Source: Dasypus novemcinctus (lineage: Eukaryota > Chordata > Mammalia > Cingulata > Dasypodidae). From it: DNA of 64,000 nt. The position numbers and the translations under genes were made by a program. The stretch covers positions 32,948,796 to 33,012,795 of the forward strand of contig NC_080690.1 in the NCBI RefSeq assembly GCF_030445035.2. Direction: 5' to 3'. The notes under the pieces were generated by a model. That model did not search any database. It saw nothing but the letters and a program-made list of their open reading frames with translations, and was not told the origin of the DNA. Of this stretch, positions 56,001 through 64,000 are shown piece after piece. Each line of letters opens with the position of its first letter. Positions within the stretch are counted from its first letter, which is position 1.

Positions 56001-59000
56001 CCTGGACCTGTAAGCAGGGGAGTGAGATGACTTGCGACACGGACAGACTGGTGCCTGGCACACAGAAAACACCCCATAAAAGGTGTCGATCTGTGTCTCG
56101 GATTGCTCAACCATAAAAGAGGGATGGTACTGTGACTAGTAATAGAAGAATTGGTATCATCGATGAGGAGACAGTGGCCGCAGTAGTTGCTGAGGGCAGG
56201 GAGAGGGAAGAAGAGATGTGATGAGGGGGCATTTTTGGGACTTAGAGTTGTCCTAAATGATATTGTAGGGACAGCTGCTGGACATTGTATATCCTGCCAT
56301 AACCCACTGAATATACTGGGGAGAGTGTGAACTACAGGTGAACTATTATCCACGGAGTGCAGCAGTGCTCCAAAATGTGTTCGCCGAGTGCAATGAGTGT
56401 GCCACAATGATGGGGGAGGTTGTTGGTGTGGGGAGAAGTGGGGCGGGGGGATGGGGTATATGGGAACCTCTCATGTTTTTTTTAATGTAACATTCTATGT
56501 GATCTATTAACTTTAATTAAAAAATGTGTTAATAAAAATAAAATAAAGTAAGTGGAACACTGAAAAAAAAAAGTGGGAAAATAAAATGGGGGTAATGATG
56601 GTTCCATCTCAAAGGACTGATGTGAGGATTAATCAAGTTAATCTAGATAAACCACTTAGCAGAGCTGGACACACAGTCAGTGCTCAGTAAATGTAGCCAT
56701 TGCTGTTATGCTGCCCTAGGAACATTCACTCGCAAGTCACAGGCTGAGACTCGAAGGCAGCCTCTGTTTAAAGTCAGTTATTAACTCACGCTTACCGTGA
56801 GGGCCACCAAGAATCCTGGAAATCTGGCGGGGGGTGGGGGTGGGGTAGGGTCCCTGGTATCCACCTCCCCTGAGAAAGCCACATTCCCTGAAAGAGTGGG
56901 AGCCCCTAGGCCAGGAAGGGAGGGAGAGAAGGCCTCCCAGAAGCAGGTGTTGAGATTGTGGGCATGTCGTATGCTGTCACCAAGGGGTGGCATCTAGAGC
57001 AGGCAGGAGGCAGGCTCCCTGCATCTCTCGGGACAAGCCAGGCTGCCCTGCACCTGGATGTGGCAAGGCAGACCCCAAACCTGGGTCTTGGGCATCACCT
57101 GTGATTAGAAGCATTGACGCTGCTTCTGAGCAAATTTCCACGAAGGCGGCCCCAGTGAGAAGCAAATGTGATCAACTATTACCCAGAGTTCTGTCTCAAG
57201 AGAAGAAGGAGGGGGAAATAAAGGAAGGAGACAGGGTCAGTCATCGTGGGCATCAACCCATCGCTTTGGCACTGACCCGGGTTTCAATGGCCCCTCGTTG
57301 TGGGTGCCTTTCCGCGCTACCTGGCTGAGAGTCGAGCAGCCTGCTGGTGACGGCCAAGGTTCTCTGTGGGACCCCTGGGACTCTGGAGCCCAAGCCCACC
57401 CTCCCCCGCCCCGGTGTCCCCCGCAGTCAGCATCCTCCCCAGAGGGCAAGTGGAGCCTGACCTCATCCTGGAGGAAGTCGACTCTCCCTGGGAGGAGGAC
57501 GAGCTTCTGGATGGCAGCGCCAGCCCACAGGGAGGCCGAGGCAGCTCTGGCTTATGAAGAAGAGCCTGGGGTCCTGCGAGAGATGCCCAGGTGAGAGCCA
57601 GAGATAGCCTAGGAAAAAATTAGTGATTGAGAGGATAACAGGCATGGAGTATGGGTCCCTAGGTTGAAGAGGCATCGAATGGGAAGCAAGCCTGCCTCCA
57701 GCCACCGAGTGCCAGGCACTGTCCCCCTACCCATGGGCAACCCCAGCTACCAGGTTCTTGTGTGTCAGTCCAGAGACAGTCTGGGAAGTTACAGGCATGT
57801 CCCCCACCCCATTTTAATTTTTAAAAATTAGAATAGTTGCAGGTTTACAGAAAATGCAGAAAGTATAGTGTTTCCATATACCCTCCCCCACATACAGTTT
57901 TCCCTTACTATTAACATTTTGCATTAGTGGCGTATTTTTGTTACAATTGATGAAATAATGTTACTATAGTTATGCTATTAATTTTAGCCCACTGTTTACA
58001 TTGGGATTTACTGTTTGTGTTGTACAGTTCTGTGTTTTGTTTATTTTTGTGGTAACACATGCAACCTAAAATTTCCCTTTTCATCCCTTTTCAAATACAC
58101 ATTCACGAAGTTGTGCCTTCATCACCATCATCCGCTGCCAAAACTTTTCCATCACCCCAAACAGAAACTCTGTACCAGTTAAACCTTTACTCCCCACTCC
58201 CCTACCCCCACCTGGCCCCTGGTAGTCTGTTTTTGAGTTTCTGACTTTATGAATTTGTATATTCTGCTCATTTCATATAAGTGATATCATACAGTATTTG
58301 TCCTTTTGTACCTGGCTTATTCCACTCAACATGATGTCTTAAAGGTTCATCCACGTTGTCTCATGCATCAGAACTTCATTCTTTTTTACAGCTGAGTAAT
58401 ATTCCATTGGATGTTTATACCACATTTTGTTTTCCTGTTCTTCTGTTGATGGACACTTGGGTTGCTTCTACTTTTGGGCAAGTGTAAATAATGCTGCTAT
58501 GAACATCAGTGTGCAAATGTCTATTTGAGTCTCTGCTTTCAGTTCTTTGGGGTATATACTGAGAAGGGGGATTTCCAGGTCACATGGTAATTCTATTAAT
58601 ATATGTAACTTTCTAAGGAAATGCCAAACTGTTTTTCACAGTGGCTGTACATTTTACATTCCTACCAACAATGTGTAAATGTTTCTACTTCTCCGCATCC
58701 TCTTTAAAACTTGTTATTGTCTGTTGTTTTTTTAAAAATAGTAGCTGTTCTACTAGATATGAGATGGTATCTCACTGTGATTTTGATTTGTATTTCCCCC
58801 ATAACTAATGACATTGGACATTTTTTCATGCATTAATTGGCTGTTTGAATATCTTCTTTGGAGAAATGTCTAACTTTTTTCCATTTTTAATTGGATTGTT
58901 TGTGTTTCTGTAGTTGAGCTGTAGGAGTTCTTTTATATTATTCTGGATATTAAACCAGATATGTGGTTTCCAAATATTTTCTCCCGTTATGTAGGTTGTC

Positions 59001-62000
59001 TTTTTACTTTCTTGATAAAGTCCTTTGCTGCTCAAAAGTTTTTTATTTTGATTAAATCCCATTTATTTATTTTTTCTTTTGTTGCTGTGCTTTGGGTGTA
59101 AATTCTAAGAAACCACTGCTTAACACAAGGTACTGCAGATGTTTCCCCTATGTTTTCTTGAAGTAGTTTTCTTGTTTTGGTCCTTATGTTAGGTCTTTCA
59201 TCTATTTTGGGTTAACTTTCGCATATGGGGTGACGTAAGAGTCCACTTCCATTCTTTCACCTATGGATTTCCAGTTGTCCGAGCACCATTTGTTGAAGAG
59301 ACTGTTCTTTCCCCACTCCGCAGACTTGGCAGCCTTGTCAAAGATCAGTAAGCAAAGGTGTGAGGGTTGATTTCTGAACTCTCAATTTGATTACATTTGC
59401 CTATATGTCTGTCCTTGTGCCAGTACCACACTGTTTTTTGTTTAAGACTTATTTTTATTTATTCCCCTCCCCCTCACTGTTTGCATCTACCACCTCCTCT
59501 CTGTGTCTGTTCATTGTGTGCTAATCTTTTTTTTTTTGTTAAGGAGGCACCAGGAACTGAACCTAGGACCACCCGTGTGAGAGGGAGGCACCCAATGGCC
59601 TGAGTTACCTCCACTCCCTGCTTGTTGCATCTCTCGTTGTGTTTCCTTGTTGCGTCTTTTTATTGCATCACCTTGTGTCATCTTGTGTCATCTTGTTGTT
59701 GTTGCCACTCCAGCCTATCCCATCAGCTCACTGTCTTGCTTGTCTTCTTTAGAAGGCACAGGAACCAAACCTGGGCTCTCCCGTGTTATAGGTGGGTGCC
59801 CAAATACTCAAGCCACATCTGCTTCCCACCACACTGTTTTGATTTCTATATCTTTATAATAAGTTTTAAAATCAAGAAGTGAGAGTTCTTCAATTTTTTC
59901 CTTCTTTTTCAAGATGGTTTTGGATATTCAGGGCCATTTACTTTTCCTTATCAATCTGATGATTGACTTTTTCCTTTCTGTGAAAATTCTGTTGGAATTT
60001 TCCATTGGAATTGTGCTGAATCTGCATATTACTTTGGGTAGAATTGACATCCTAACAATATTTAGTCTTTCAACCCATGAACATGGAATGTCATTTTATT
60101 TATTTAAGTCTTTAAGTTCTGTCAGCAAGTTTTGTAGTTTTCCATGCCTAAGTCCTTTACACCCTTGGTTAAATTTATTCCTAGATCTCTTATTCTTTTA
60201 GTTGCTATTGTAAACAGATTTTGTCCCCTTGATTTCCTCTTCAGATTATTCATTACTAGTGCAGAGAAACACCACTGATTTTGTGTGTTGATCTTGTACC
60301 CTGTCATTTTGCTGATATATTAGCTCTAGTATCTTTGTTGTGGGTTTTTCCAGAATTCTCTATGTTTAAGATGATGCCATCTACAAATAGCCTATTTATT
60401 TATTTTGCAAAAAAAGGGAGCATATACCTCATGCACCATTATGCAACTTGCTATGCTCAAAAATATACCTTGGACACAACCAATCCAATGTCCACATAGA
60501 AGAGGTGGCATTGGATTGGGAAAAGTGATCATGGTGGACGATGGGTATGGGGAAAGGCAGGAAGAGATGAGAGGTGGAGGCGTCTTCGGGACATGGAGCT
60601 GCCCTGGATGGTGCTTCAGAGGTAATCACCGGACATTGTAAATCCTCACAGGGCCCACTGGATGGAATGGAGGAGAGTATGGGCCATGATGTGGACCATT
60701 GTCTATGAGGTGCAGAGGTGCCCAAAGATGTACTTACCAAATCCAATGGATGTGTCATGATGATGGGAACGAGTGTTGTTGGGGGGGGAGAGGGGGGGTG
60801 GGGGGGTGGGGTTGAATGGGACCTCACATATATATTTTTAATGTAATATTATTACAAAGTCAATTAAAAAAAAAACTACAAAAAAAAATATACCTTGGGT
60901 TCTTTCCACACTCAGTACATAAAGATCATCTTCATTTTTTTTGACAACAAAAAGTCTGTATTCCATTATATTCTATTGTGTGGATGTACCATAGTATTTC
61001 ATTATGAATGTACCAGAATTTATTCCATTGTATGGACAGTATTCCTTTATACAGATGTATTCCACTGTGTGGATGGTATTGCATTTCCATGGTATGGTTA
61101 ATTTATTTAACCTATGTACTATTGATGGATATTTAGGTTGATTCCAAAATTTTATTACAAACAATTCTGCAACAATAGGCTGTACACAAGCATACGTATA
61201 TCTTCAGGGTAAATTTACAGAGGTGAGATTGCTGGGTTAGAGGGATGGGAATTAGTTATTGTGGTATTGATTGCACAATTGCCCTCCACAAGAATGTAAC
61301 AAATTTCATTCCCACCAGCAATACTTGGTGATAGCCACCCCAGCTGGGAGGCTCAGGGTCTCAGACATCCCAAAGCCCAGGACGTACATTGCATATGTGG
61401 AGACACTGAGGCCCAGAAAGAGTCAGGGGCTGGCATGGGGGGCCACTGGGGCAGTGGGGGCTGGGGCAGGCTCTGTGCAGTGAAGAGGCTTCGTTGCTAG
61501 ATCCCGGGCTTATCAGGCGGGTGCCTCGGGTCTGAGCTTTGAGGCCCCGGGAATCCTGGGTCTCGGTCTTTGGGGGTATGGGGCATCCAGCCGAAAATGG
61601 GGGTGAAAGTGGGCTAGGCCGCGGTTGCAGATGGGTTTACCTTCCACCTCTGACCCCATCTCAGGGAGCTGTCCCAAATTCAAGAGGAGAAAGAAGAGGA
61701 GGAGGATGGAGAGGCAGAGGAGGAGGACGAGGAGGAGGATGAAGAGCTTAAGTGAGTTGTTTGTCCTGCTGACTAAGGCACTTGTCCTGCCTGCTAAGGG
61801 ATGCCCCACGGAGGTGGGGTGCCTGTGACAGGCTCCTGGGGCAGGAGCTCCCTGCTGCCCTCAGGAGTTCCTTTCGTTTGTTCTGTGCTGTGTGGTGCTC
61901 AGAATAACCCAGGACTCATATTACCCACCACTCAACAACCCCCTGCACACACACATACACATAAGTGCAACGTCCACAAGGCTGGGATTTTTGTCTCTCA

Positions 62001-64000
62001 TCTTCGCTGCTTTGTCCCCCGAGCCTAACACAGTACCTGGTACATAGTGGGCAGTAAATAAATATTTGTGAAATGACTGCATGGATGAATGGACGAATGA
62101 AGGGACAGTTGCCAAGGCATAGGGCTGTCTCTCCTCTCCGTACCCCACCCCCTGGTCCCATGGTTGCCTTTGGTACCTTCTACTACTGTCCTGGATTTCG
62201 CTCTATTGTCTGTTAAAGGTTGGTTTTCCACCCACATCCACACGGATTTCAACATTAAAACATACAGAATAGTTCAGTTAAAATAAAACTTTCAAAATGG
62301 GGATCAGAAGCCACTAAGAAGGAGAGGGCTGTTAGGAAGGTGGGATGGAGAGGATGGATGGACAGAAGGGTGGATGAACAGAGGGGTGGATGGACAGAAG
62401 GATGGATGGACAGAAGGGTGGATGGACACAAGGGTGGATGAACATAGGGGTGGATAGACAGAAGGGTGGATGGGCAGCAGGTTGGATAGACTGTCCATTC
62501 CATCTTTCCTTACACACTTCTGACTTATGAAATTATTTCTTACACCAAAACTAAGCTTATTTTCCCGTGACTTCTGTAACCCAGTGCTAATTCTACCTTC
62601 CTCCCCACCCCAGAGCAAGACTACTCTCCCTAACAGGTGCCTGGGCCCTTCCAACAGGGAAAGCCCTTAGACGTTGCCTAGTGCAGCCTTGCTTGCCCTT
62701 GGCTGTCCATGGTGCATCTGACACAGGCCTGAAAGCCCCTTTATTGACACTCCTCTGAGTCGAAACTCCCCTTGGAGGGCAGTGATAAAATGTGCACACA
62801 CTCACGTGCACCAACTGTACATGTGTCCTCAGTGCTCACAGGTATGCACATGCACGTCTGCATTATGCACAGATACACCAGCACATAGACACACAACACA
62901 CACACAAATATGTGTAGGCATGTACTCACTTACACCTGCACACATCCTGGCAGATGCACAACATATGTAACCTGCTCACACCGATGTACAAGGGTACACA
63001 CATGCACACTCACACATAGCCACTCTGCAACCTTACACACATTCACACAAGCACATAGTTACCTGCCTTCCCCACAGGCACACACATGCTTACGCAAATC
63101 TCCCCCCAGGGTTTTAAATTGGGGGAACTTTGAGGCCCCGGGATCCAGCTAGAGGCAAGGGTGCCGTGGTGGCAGCGTGCGTGATCCCAGGGCCCGGGGG
63201 CCTAGGACAAGTGGAGCTGGGCGGTCCCTGGCTGGGAAGGCTGCCCGGGCCAGCCTGGCGGAGGCACAGGGGTTACTGATGACGCAGGGCCCTGGAAACC
63301 AGCAGATGGTCGCCTAGCGACCTGGTCTCTGCCGGCAACAGCGCCGCTTCCCCTAGCAACTGCAGCCTTTTGGGCCCCACCTGGCCTCCCTGGGGGCGTT
63401 TCTTCAGAGGTCCCTGCGCGTCCCCTCAATCTGATTAGAAGCAGAAAAGATTAGAGGCTCATCTGCCACTGGAGCCAGACGGGCTGGGGATCTGGCCTCA
63501 GGCCGGGCAGGGGCTCTCCAAATTCTCCACTTGCACGCGCCGCCCTCGGGACGGGGATGCGAGTCACAGCCCCCAGCTGAACCCCAGCACCATGGGCGCC
63601 CTGGCCGGCAAAGACAGCGAGACCCAAGTAGGTGGCTGCTTCTCCCTGGGGGCACCCCTCCTTCCCTCCGTTGGGGTGGGATGCTGGGGTGAGAGTGTGC
63701 TGACGGTGACAGCGAGGACCTTAGCTTGGGGGGCACAGCCCCCTGGGTGCCTTGGGGTAGGAGGTGTGGGCTGTTAAATGTTGTTTGAACTTGGGAAGCT
63801 GGGGGGTGTCCAGGGATGCCCTCCTCAGCCAGGCTCTGTCTGTCCCTCTGCTTGGAAATCCCCAGGATGTGGGAACTTTCCAGATGCCCCTGGCCTGCTG
63901 CTTCCAGGCAGGGCAAGAGGGGGCGTTGGCAGGACCCAGGCAACGTGGCTTTGGTACACGGGCCCCAGGATAGCCTGGGCTCCTGCCTTAGGGTCCCCCT
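40891..64000 (+). CDS. CNGB1: CNGB1, rod cyclic-nucleotide-gated channel beta subunit, GARP part (partial)
   Basis: Twelve exons assemble into the GARP N-terminus plus the start of the acidic region: 40891-41055, 43698-43746, 44016-44088, 44807-44927, 45043-45085, 45305-45350, 46409-46484, 46758-46797, 47209-47368, 48335-48410, 49916-49952 and 57427-57590. A thirteenth, 61665-61751, follows. Four proline-containing GARP repeats are visible: [46 protein letters not shown] and [18 protein letters not shown]. Family knowledge: CNGB1a joins CNGA1 in the rod outer-segment plasma membrane, its GARP part binds peripherin-2 at disc rims, and shorter GARP1/GARP2 and olfactory CNGB1b products come from the same gene. 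The pore and cyclic-nucleotide domains lie beyond the window. The frame breaks in the 57427 exon (stop at 57555-57557, product 338 residues), either a real change or an assembly error. Confidence 0.93.
42076..42488 (-). repeat. tRNA-derived SINE, DAS-III type, in CNGB1 intron
   Basis: It is in reverse orientation, ending agatggagccacagccgttt. The duplication ctgggcagagtttt is at 42062-42075 and 42489-42502. Confidence 0.9.
42590..43250 (+). repeat. Degenerate TG-rich tract, about 660 bp
   Basis: A long stretch is dominated by gtgtgcatg and tgtgtatgtg-like words with no fixed period. It lies in a CNGB1 intron. Long reading frames through it are compositional artefacts. Confidence 0.85.
43698..43746 (+). 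CDS. CNGB1: CNGB1 GARP exon, 49 nt, phase 0 to 1
   Basis: The acceptor atcctccag precedes it, and the donor is gtgagt at 43747. It encodes [16 protein letters not shown], aligning weakly with human PPEESFKEEEVAVA. It is supported mainly by phase and position. Confidence 0.75.
43800..43910 (-). repeat. MIR SINE fragment
   Basis: cccatttcacagataaggaa followed by actgaggctcagaggtgcta is the reversed MIR core. Confidence 0.65.
44016..44088 (+). CDS. CNGB1: CNGB1 GARP exon, 73 nt, phase 1 to 2
   Basis: The acceptor cttttccag precedes 44016 and the donor gtaccc follows 44088. It encodes [20 protein letters not shown] and ETN, matching human ISLRAQGAEISEMN. Confidence 0.82.
44807..44927 (+). CDS. 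CNGB1: CNGB1 GARP repeat R2 exon
   Basis: The tandem acceptor cctcagcag allows starts at 44807 or 44810, both in frame. The donor gtatcg follows 44927. It encodes [18 protein letters not shown] plus a diverged tail ending LEDLAE. It runs from phase 2 to phase 0. Confidence 0.92.
45043..45085 (+). CDS. CNGB1: CNGB1 GARP exon, 43 nt, phase 0 to 1
   Basis: The acceptor ccctggcag precedes 45043 and the donor gtaagg follows 45085. It encodes [14 protein letters not shown], matching human AQILGHGSTGDTG. Confidence 0.88.
45305..45350 (+). CDS. CNGB1: CNGB1 GARP exon, 46 nt, phase 1 to 2
   Basis: The acceptor accctgcag precedes 45305 and the donor gtgagt follows 45350. It encodes [14 protein letters not shown], matching human TDEPNEALEAQDT. 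Confidence 0.9.
45425..45545 (+). repeat. MIR SINE fragment
   Basis: ggcatgtgaccttgagcatg and cttctcttccataaaacggg fit the MIR core. Confidence 0.55.
46036..46077 (+). repeat. CATT/CACT tetranucleotide repeat
   Basis: cattcattcactcattcact and continuing cattcattcg form a short tetranucleotide array in a CNGB1 intron. A smaller cattcattcattcatt copy lies near 46176-46192. Confidence 0.8.
46409..46484 (+). CDS. CNGB1: CNGB1 GARP repeat R3 exon, 76 nt
   Basis: The acceptor cctccacag precedes 46409 and the donor gtgagt follows 46484. It encodes [20 protein letters not shown] plus PPKTSQ, nearly identical to human. It runs from phase 2 to phase 0. Confidence 0.95.
46758..46797 (+). CDS. CNGB1: CNGB1 GARP exon, 40 nt, phase 0 to 1
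   Basis: The acceptor tgatccag precedes 46758 and the donor gtactg follows 46797. It encodes [13 protein letters not shown], aligning with human VWRDEPAVATGAASDP. Confidence 0.88.
47209..47368 (+). CDS. CNGB1: CNGB1 GARP exon, 160 nt, phase 1 to 2
   Basis: The acceptor tgccttag precedes 47209 and the donor gtgagc follows 47368. It encodes a Pro/Glu-rich linker ([20 protein letters not shown] to [10 protein letters not shown]). The human counterpart ends SSLPPTRDPAR. Confidence 0.9.
47458..48110 (-). repeat. L1 3' region fragment (antisense)
   Basis: aagcgtacagttcatccaaa and tgtgtattcatcacttcagt are antisense L1 3' UTR signatures. The end near ggagttgtggcaccaaagat continues the same element. 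Confidence 0.6.
48335..48410 (+). CDS. CNGB1: CNGB1 GARP repeat R4 exon, 76 nt
   Basis: The acceptor cacctgcag precedes 48335 and the donor gtcagt follows 48410. It encodes [20 protein letters not shown] plus GKAEEQ. It has the same length and phases as the R3 exon. Confidence 0.94.
49030..49165 (+). repeat. MIR SINE fragment
   Basis: gacctcagttgccccacctg followed by aacaatgggctaacaa resembles the MIR core. Confidence 0.5.
49916..49952 (+). CDS. CNGB1: CNGB1 GARP exon, 37 nt, phase 0 to 1
   Basis: The acceptor cacccag precedes 49916 and the donor gtaagt follows 49952. It encodes [12 protein letters not shown], matching human EPDSPGICDVQT. Reading past the donor gives Ser-Lys-stop. In human, GARP2 diverges at this point. 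Confidence 0.88.
50035..50236. other. Assembly gap (202 N)
   Basis: A run of undetermined bases lies 82 bases after the 37-nt CNGB1 exon. Any GARP2 3' UTR or polyadenylation signal close to that exon would be hidden here. Confidence 1.
50237..52377 (+). other. CNGB1 intronic stretch after the gap
   Basis: Mostly GC-rich unique-looking sequence, with a T/A-rich insert of possible L1 origin at about 51280-51540 bounded on both sides by similar ccatccag(c)cgtccactcc-type words. No exon could be supported. Confidence 0.45.
52390..53188 (-). repeat. 5'-truncated L1-like element, xenarthran 3' end family
   Basis: It is reversed, with a T-rich left end. The direct repeat agtttggcttct at 52378-52389 and 53189-53200 is the target duplication. 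Its interior matches 54994-55536 closely (for example ttcattagtgtggtac). The L1 assignment rests on poly-A tailing, 5' truncation and duplication length. Confidence 0.75.
53595..53775 (+). repeat. MER5A-like hAT-Charlie element
   Basis: It ends gggaccacactttgagaaac, the MER5A 3' end, and has ggcacctggggggcaattat near its start. Confidence 0.6.
54640..54745 (+). repeat. MIR SINE fragment
   Basis: tactgtgtgaccttggacaa and ttgcttagcctctctgagcc are the MIR core. Confidence 0.75.
54845..55860. repeat. Old interspersed repeat split by an L1 insertion
   Basis: The flanks read caggttctctagggaaacag on the left and ggccttcaactgattggatg on the right, a common old mammalian repeat that I cannot name with certainty. 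The L1 at 54994-55536 splits it. Confidence 0.5.
54994..55536 (-). repeat. 5'-truncated L1-like element, xenarthran 3' end family
   Basis: It is reversed. The target duplication tccaatgaaggttttt is at 54978-54993 and 55537-55552. It shares tttggagcattgccac-type words with the copy at 52390. Confidence 0.8.
56140..56575 (+). repeat. 5'-truncated L1-like element, xenarthran 3' end family
   Basis: Forward orientation, ending in aatgtaacattctatgtgat and an A-rich tail. Its interior is the reverse complement of the two minus-strand copies. Target duplications are not clear. Confidence 0.7.
56585..56710 (+). repeat. MIR SINE fragment
   Basis: ataaaatgggggtaatgatg and cagtcagtgctcagtaaatg are the MIR 3' part. 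Confidence 0.7.
57427..57590 (+). CDS. CNGB1: CNGB1 GARP exon with an internal frame change
   Basis: The acceptor ccccgcag precedes 57427 and the donor gtgaga follows 57590. In the incoming frame it encodes [20 protein letters not shown] and continues to SASPQG. The conserved continuation [14 protein letters not shown] lies in the next frame. The net excess is one base, near 57528-57541, and the incoming frame stops at 57555-57557. The outgoing phase (CCC AG) fits the next exon only in the shifted frame. Confidence 0.88.
57795..60405 (-). repeat. L1 (antisense), ORF2 3' part and 3' UTR, interrupted by a SINE
   Basis: Antisense L1 ORF2 landmarks run in order: gagtaatattccattggatg, tgttgatggacacttgggtt, caccatttgttgaagagact, ggaattgtgctgaatctgca. 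It is about 2.2 kb without the SINE. It lies in the CNGB1 intron between 57590 and 61665 and has many breaks. Confidence 0.85.
59438..59827 (-). repeat. Dual-head tRNA-derived SINE inserted in L1
   Basis: The duplication accacactgtttt at 59425-59437 and 59828-59840 sits in the L1. Two head modules end near 59618 and 59827 (ccacatctgcttccc), separated by a body rich in ttgcatcaccttgtg-like words. Confidence 0.85.
60474..60885 (+). repeat. 5'-truncated L1-like element, xenarthran 3' end family
   Basis: Forward orientation, with A-rich tail. The target duplication aaatataccttgg is at 60461-60473 and 60886-60898. It includes a G-rich stretch at about 60780-60810. Confidence 0.8.
60886..61345 (-). 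repeat. Older LINE-like sequence (antisense)
   Basis: actattgatggatatttagg and agaggtgagattgctgggtt are antisense LINE 3' motifs. It continues the sequence interrupted at 60474. Confidence 0.55.
61665..61751 (+). CDS. CNGB1: CNGB1 acidic GARP exon
   Basis: The acceptor ccatctcag precedes 61665 and the donor gtgagt follows 61751. It encodes [20 protein letters not shown] followed by more Glu/Asp to DEEL. The human counterpart is ELSRIEEEKEDEEEE and onward. Confidence 0.9.
62342..62487 (+). repeat. 16-bp minisatellite
   Basis: About nine units of ggatggacagaagggt with substitutions (gaacagagg, cacaagg, catagg) lie in tandem. Confidence 0.9.
62790..63085 (+). repeat. Degenerate CA-rich tract
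   Basis: cacacactcacgtgcacc-like words and continuing cacacacaaatatgtgtagg dominate about 300 bases with no fixed period. Confidence 0.8.
63230..63590 (+). promoter_or_regulatory. Proposed internal CNGB1 promoter
   Basis: A GC-rich, CpG-containing stretch carries an X-box-like gtcgcctagcgac (63309-63321, one mismatch to the RFX consensus), a right half-site agcaac (63355-63360), and an Olf/EBF-like ctccctggggg (63386-63396). It precedes a good Kozak ATG at 63592. Position within CNGB1 suggests a promoter for a short olfactory or sperm form. This is inference only. Confidence 0.4.
63592..63627 (+). CDS. Candidate alternative first coding exon within CNGB1
   Basis: The ATG at 63592 has a strong context (cagcaccatggg) and opens [13 protein letters not shown] donor gtaggt at 63628 ends the exon in phase 0. 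A short upstream frame (ATG 63557 to TGA 63580) precedes it. No homologue was recognised, so it could equally be noncoding. Confidence 0.35.

Larger units (their letters stand above)
61752..63200 (+). other. CNGB1 intron stretch with simple repeats
   Basis: It contains a 16-bp minisatellite (62342-62487) and a CA-rich tract (about 62790-63085). No exon matching the next human CNGB1 coding block was found. Confidence 0.5.

Overview
The window is mammalian nuclear DNA with spliced genes, CpG-island promoters and many interspersed repeats. The repeats point to a xenarthran, most likely an armadillo (Dasypus). At least ten insertions belong to the tRNA-derived SINE family typical of armadillos (DAS-III type), and several copies share one L1 3' end. 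Family names come from recognition, not from a database search.

Four host genes lie in the order and orientation of human 16q21, inverted in this window. USB1 (minus, about 175-14034) has all seven coding exons and gives a 265-residue U6 snRNA exonuclease. A CpG island (about 13.8-15.5 kb) separates it head-to-head from ZNF319 (plus). ZNF319 has a noncoding first exon ending at 15161 and a single coding exon, 17288-19036, for a 582-residue zinc-finger protein. TEPP/SPMIP8 (minus, 27379-34769) follows tail-to-tail with ZNF319 and has seven coding exons for a 216-residue sperm microtubule inner protein. CNGB1 (plus, from about 38.7 kb past the window end) shows its proposed promoter and the coding exons of the glutamic-acid-rich (GARP) N-terminal part. 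The channel core lies beyond the window.

USB1 and ZNF319 look like housekeeping genes sharing a divergent promoter, TEPP is testis-type, and CNGB1 is a rod and olfactory channel subunit. They form a conserved neighbourhood, not a pathway. No novel multi-gene system, CRISPR, operon or intact mobile element was found.

The most interesting signals are in CNGB1. One is a net one-base frame change inside a GARP exon that stops the full-length rod reading frame at 338 residues, in a lineage thought to depend on rods. Another is a strict three-exon phase cycle repeated around the four GARP repeats, suggesting that the domain grew by module duplication. The third is a candidate internal promoter and first exon near 63.3-63.6 kb. 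A 202-base assembly gap (50035-50236) lies just downstream of a possible GARP2 read-through exon.
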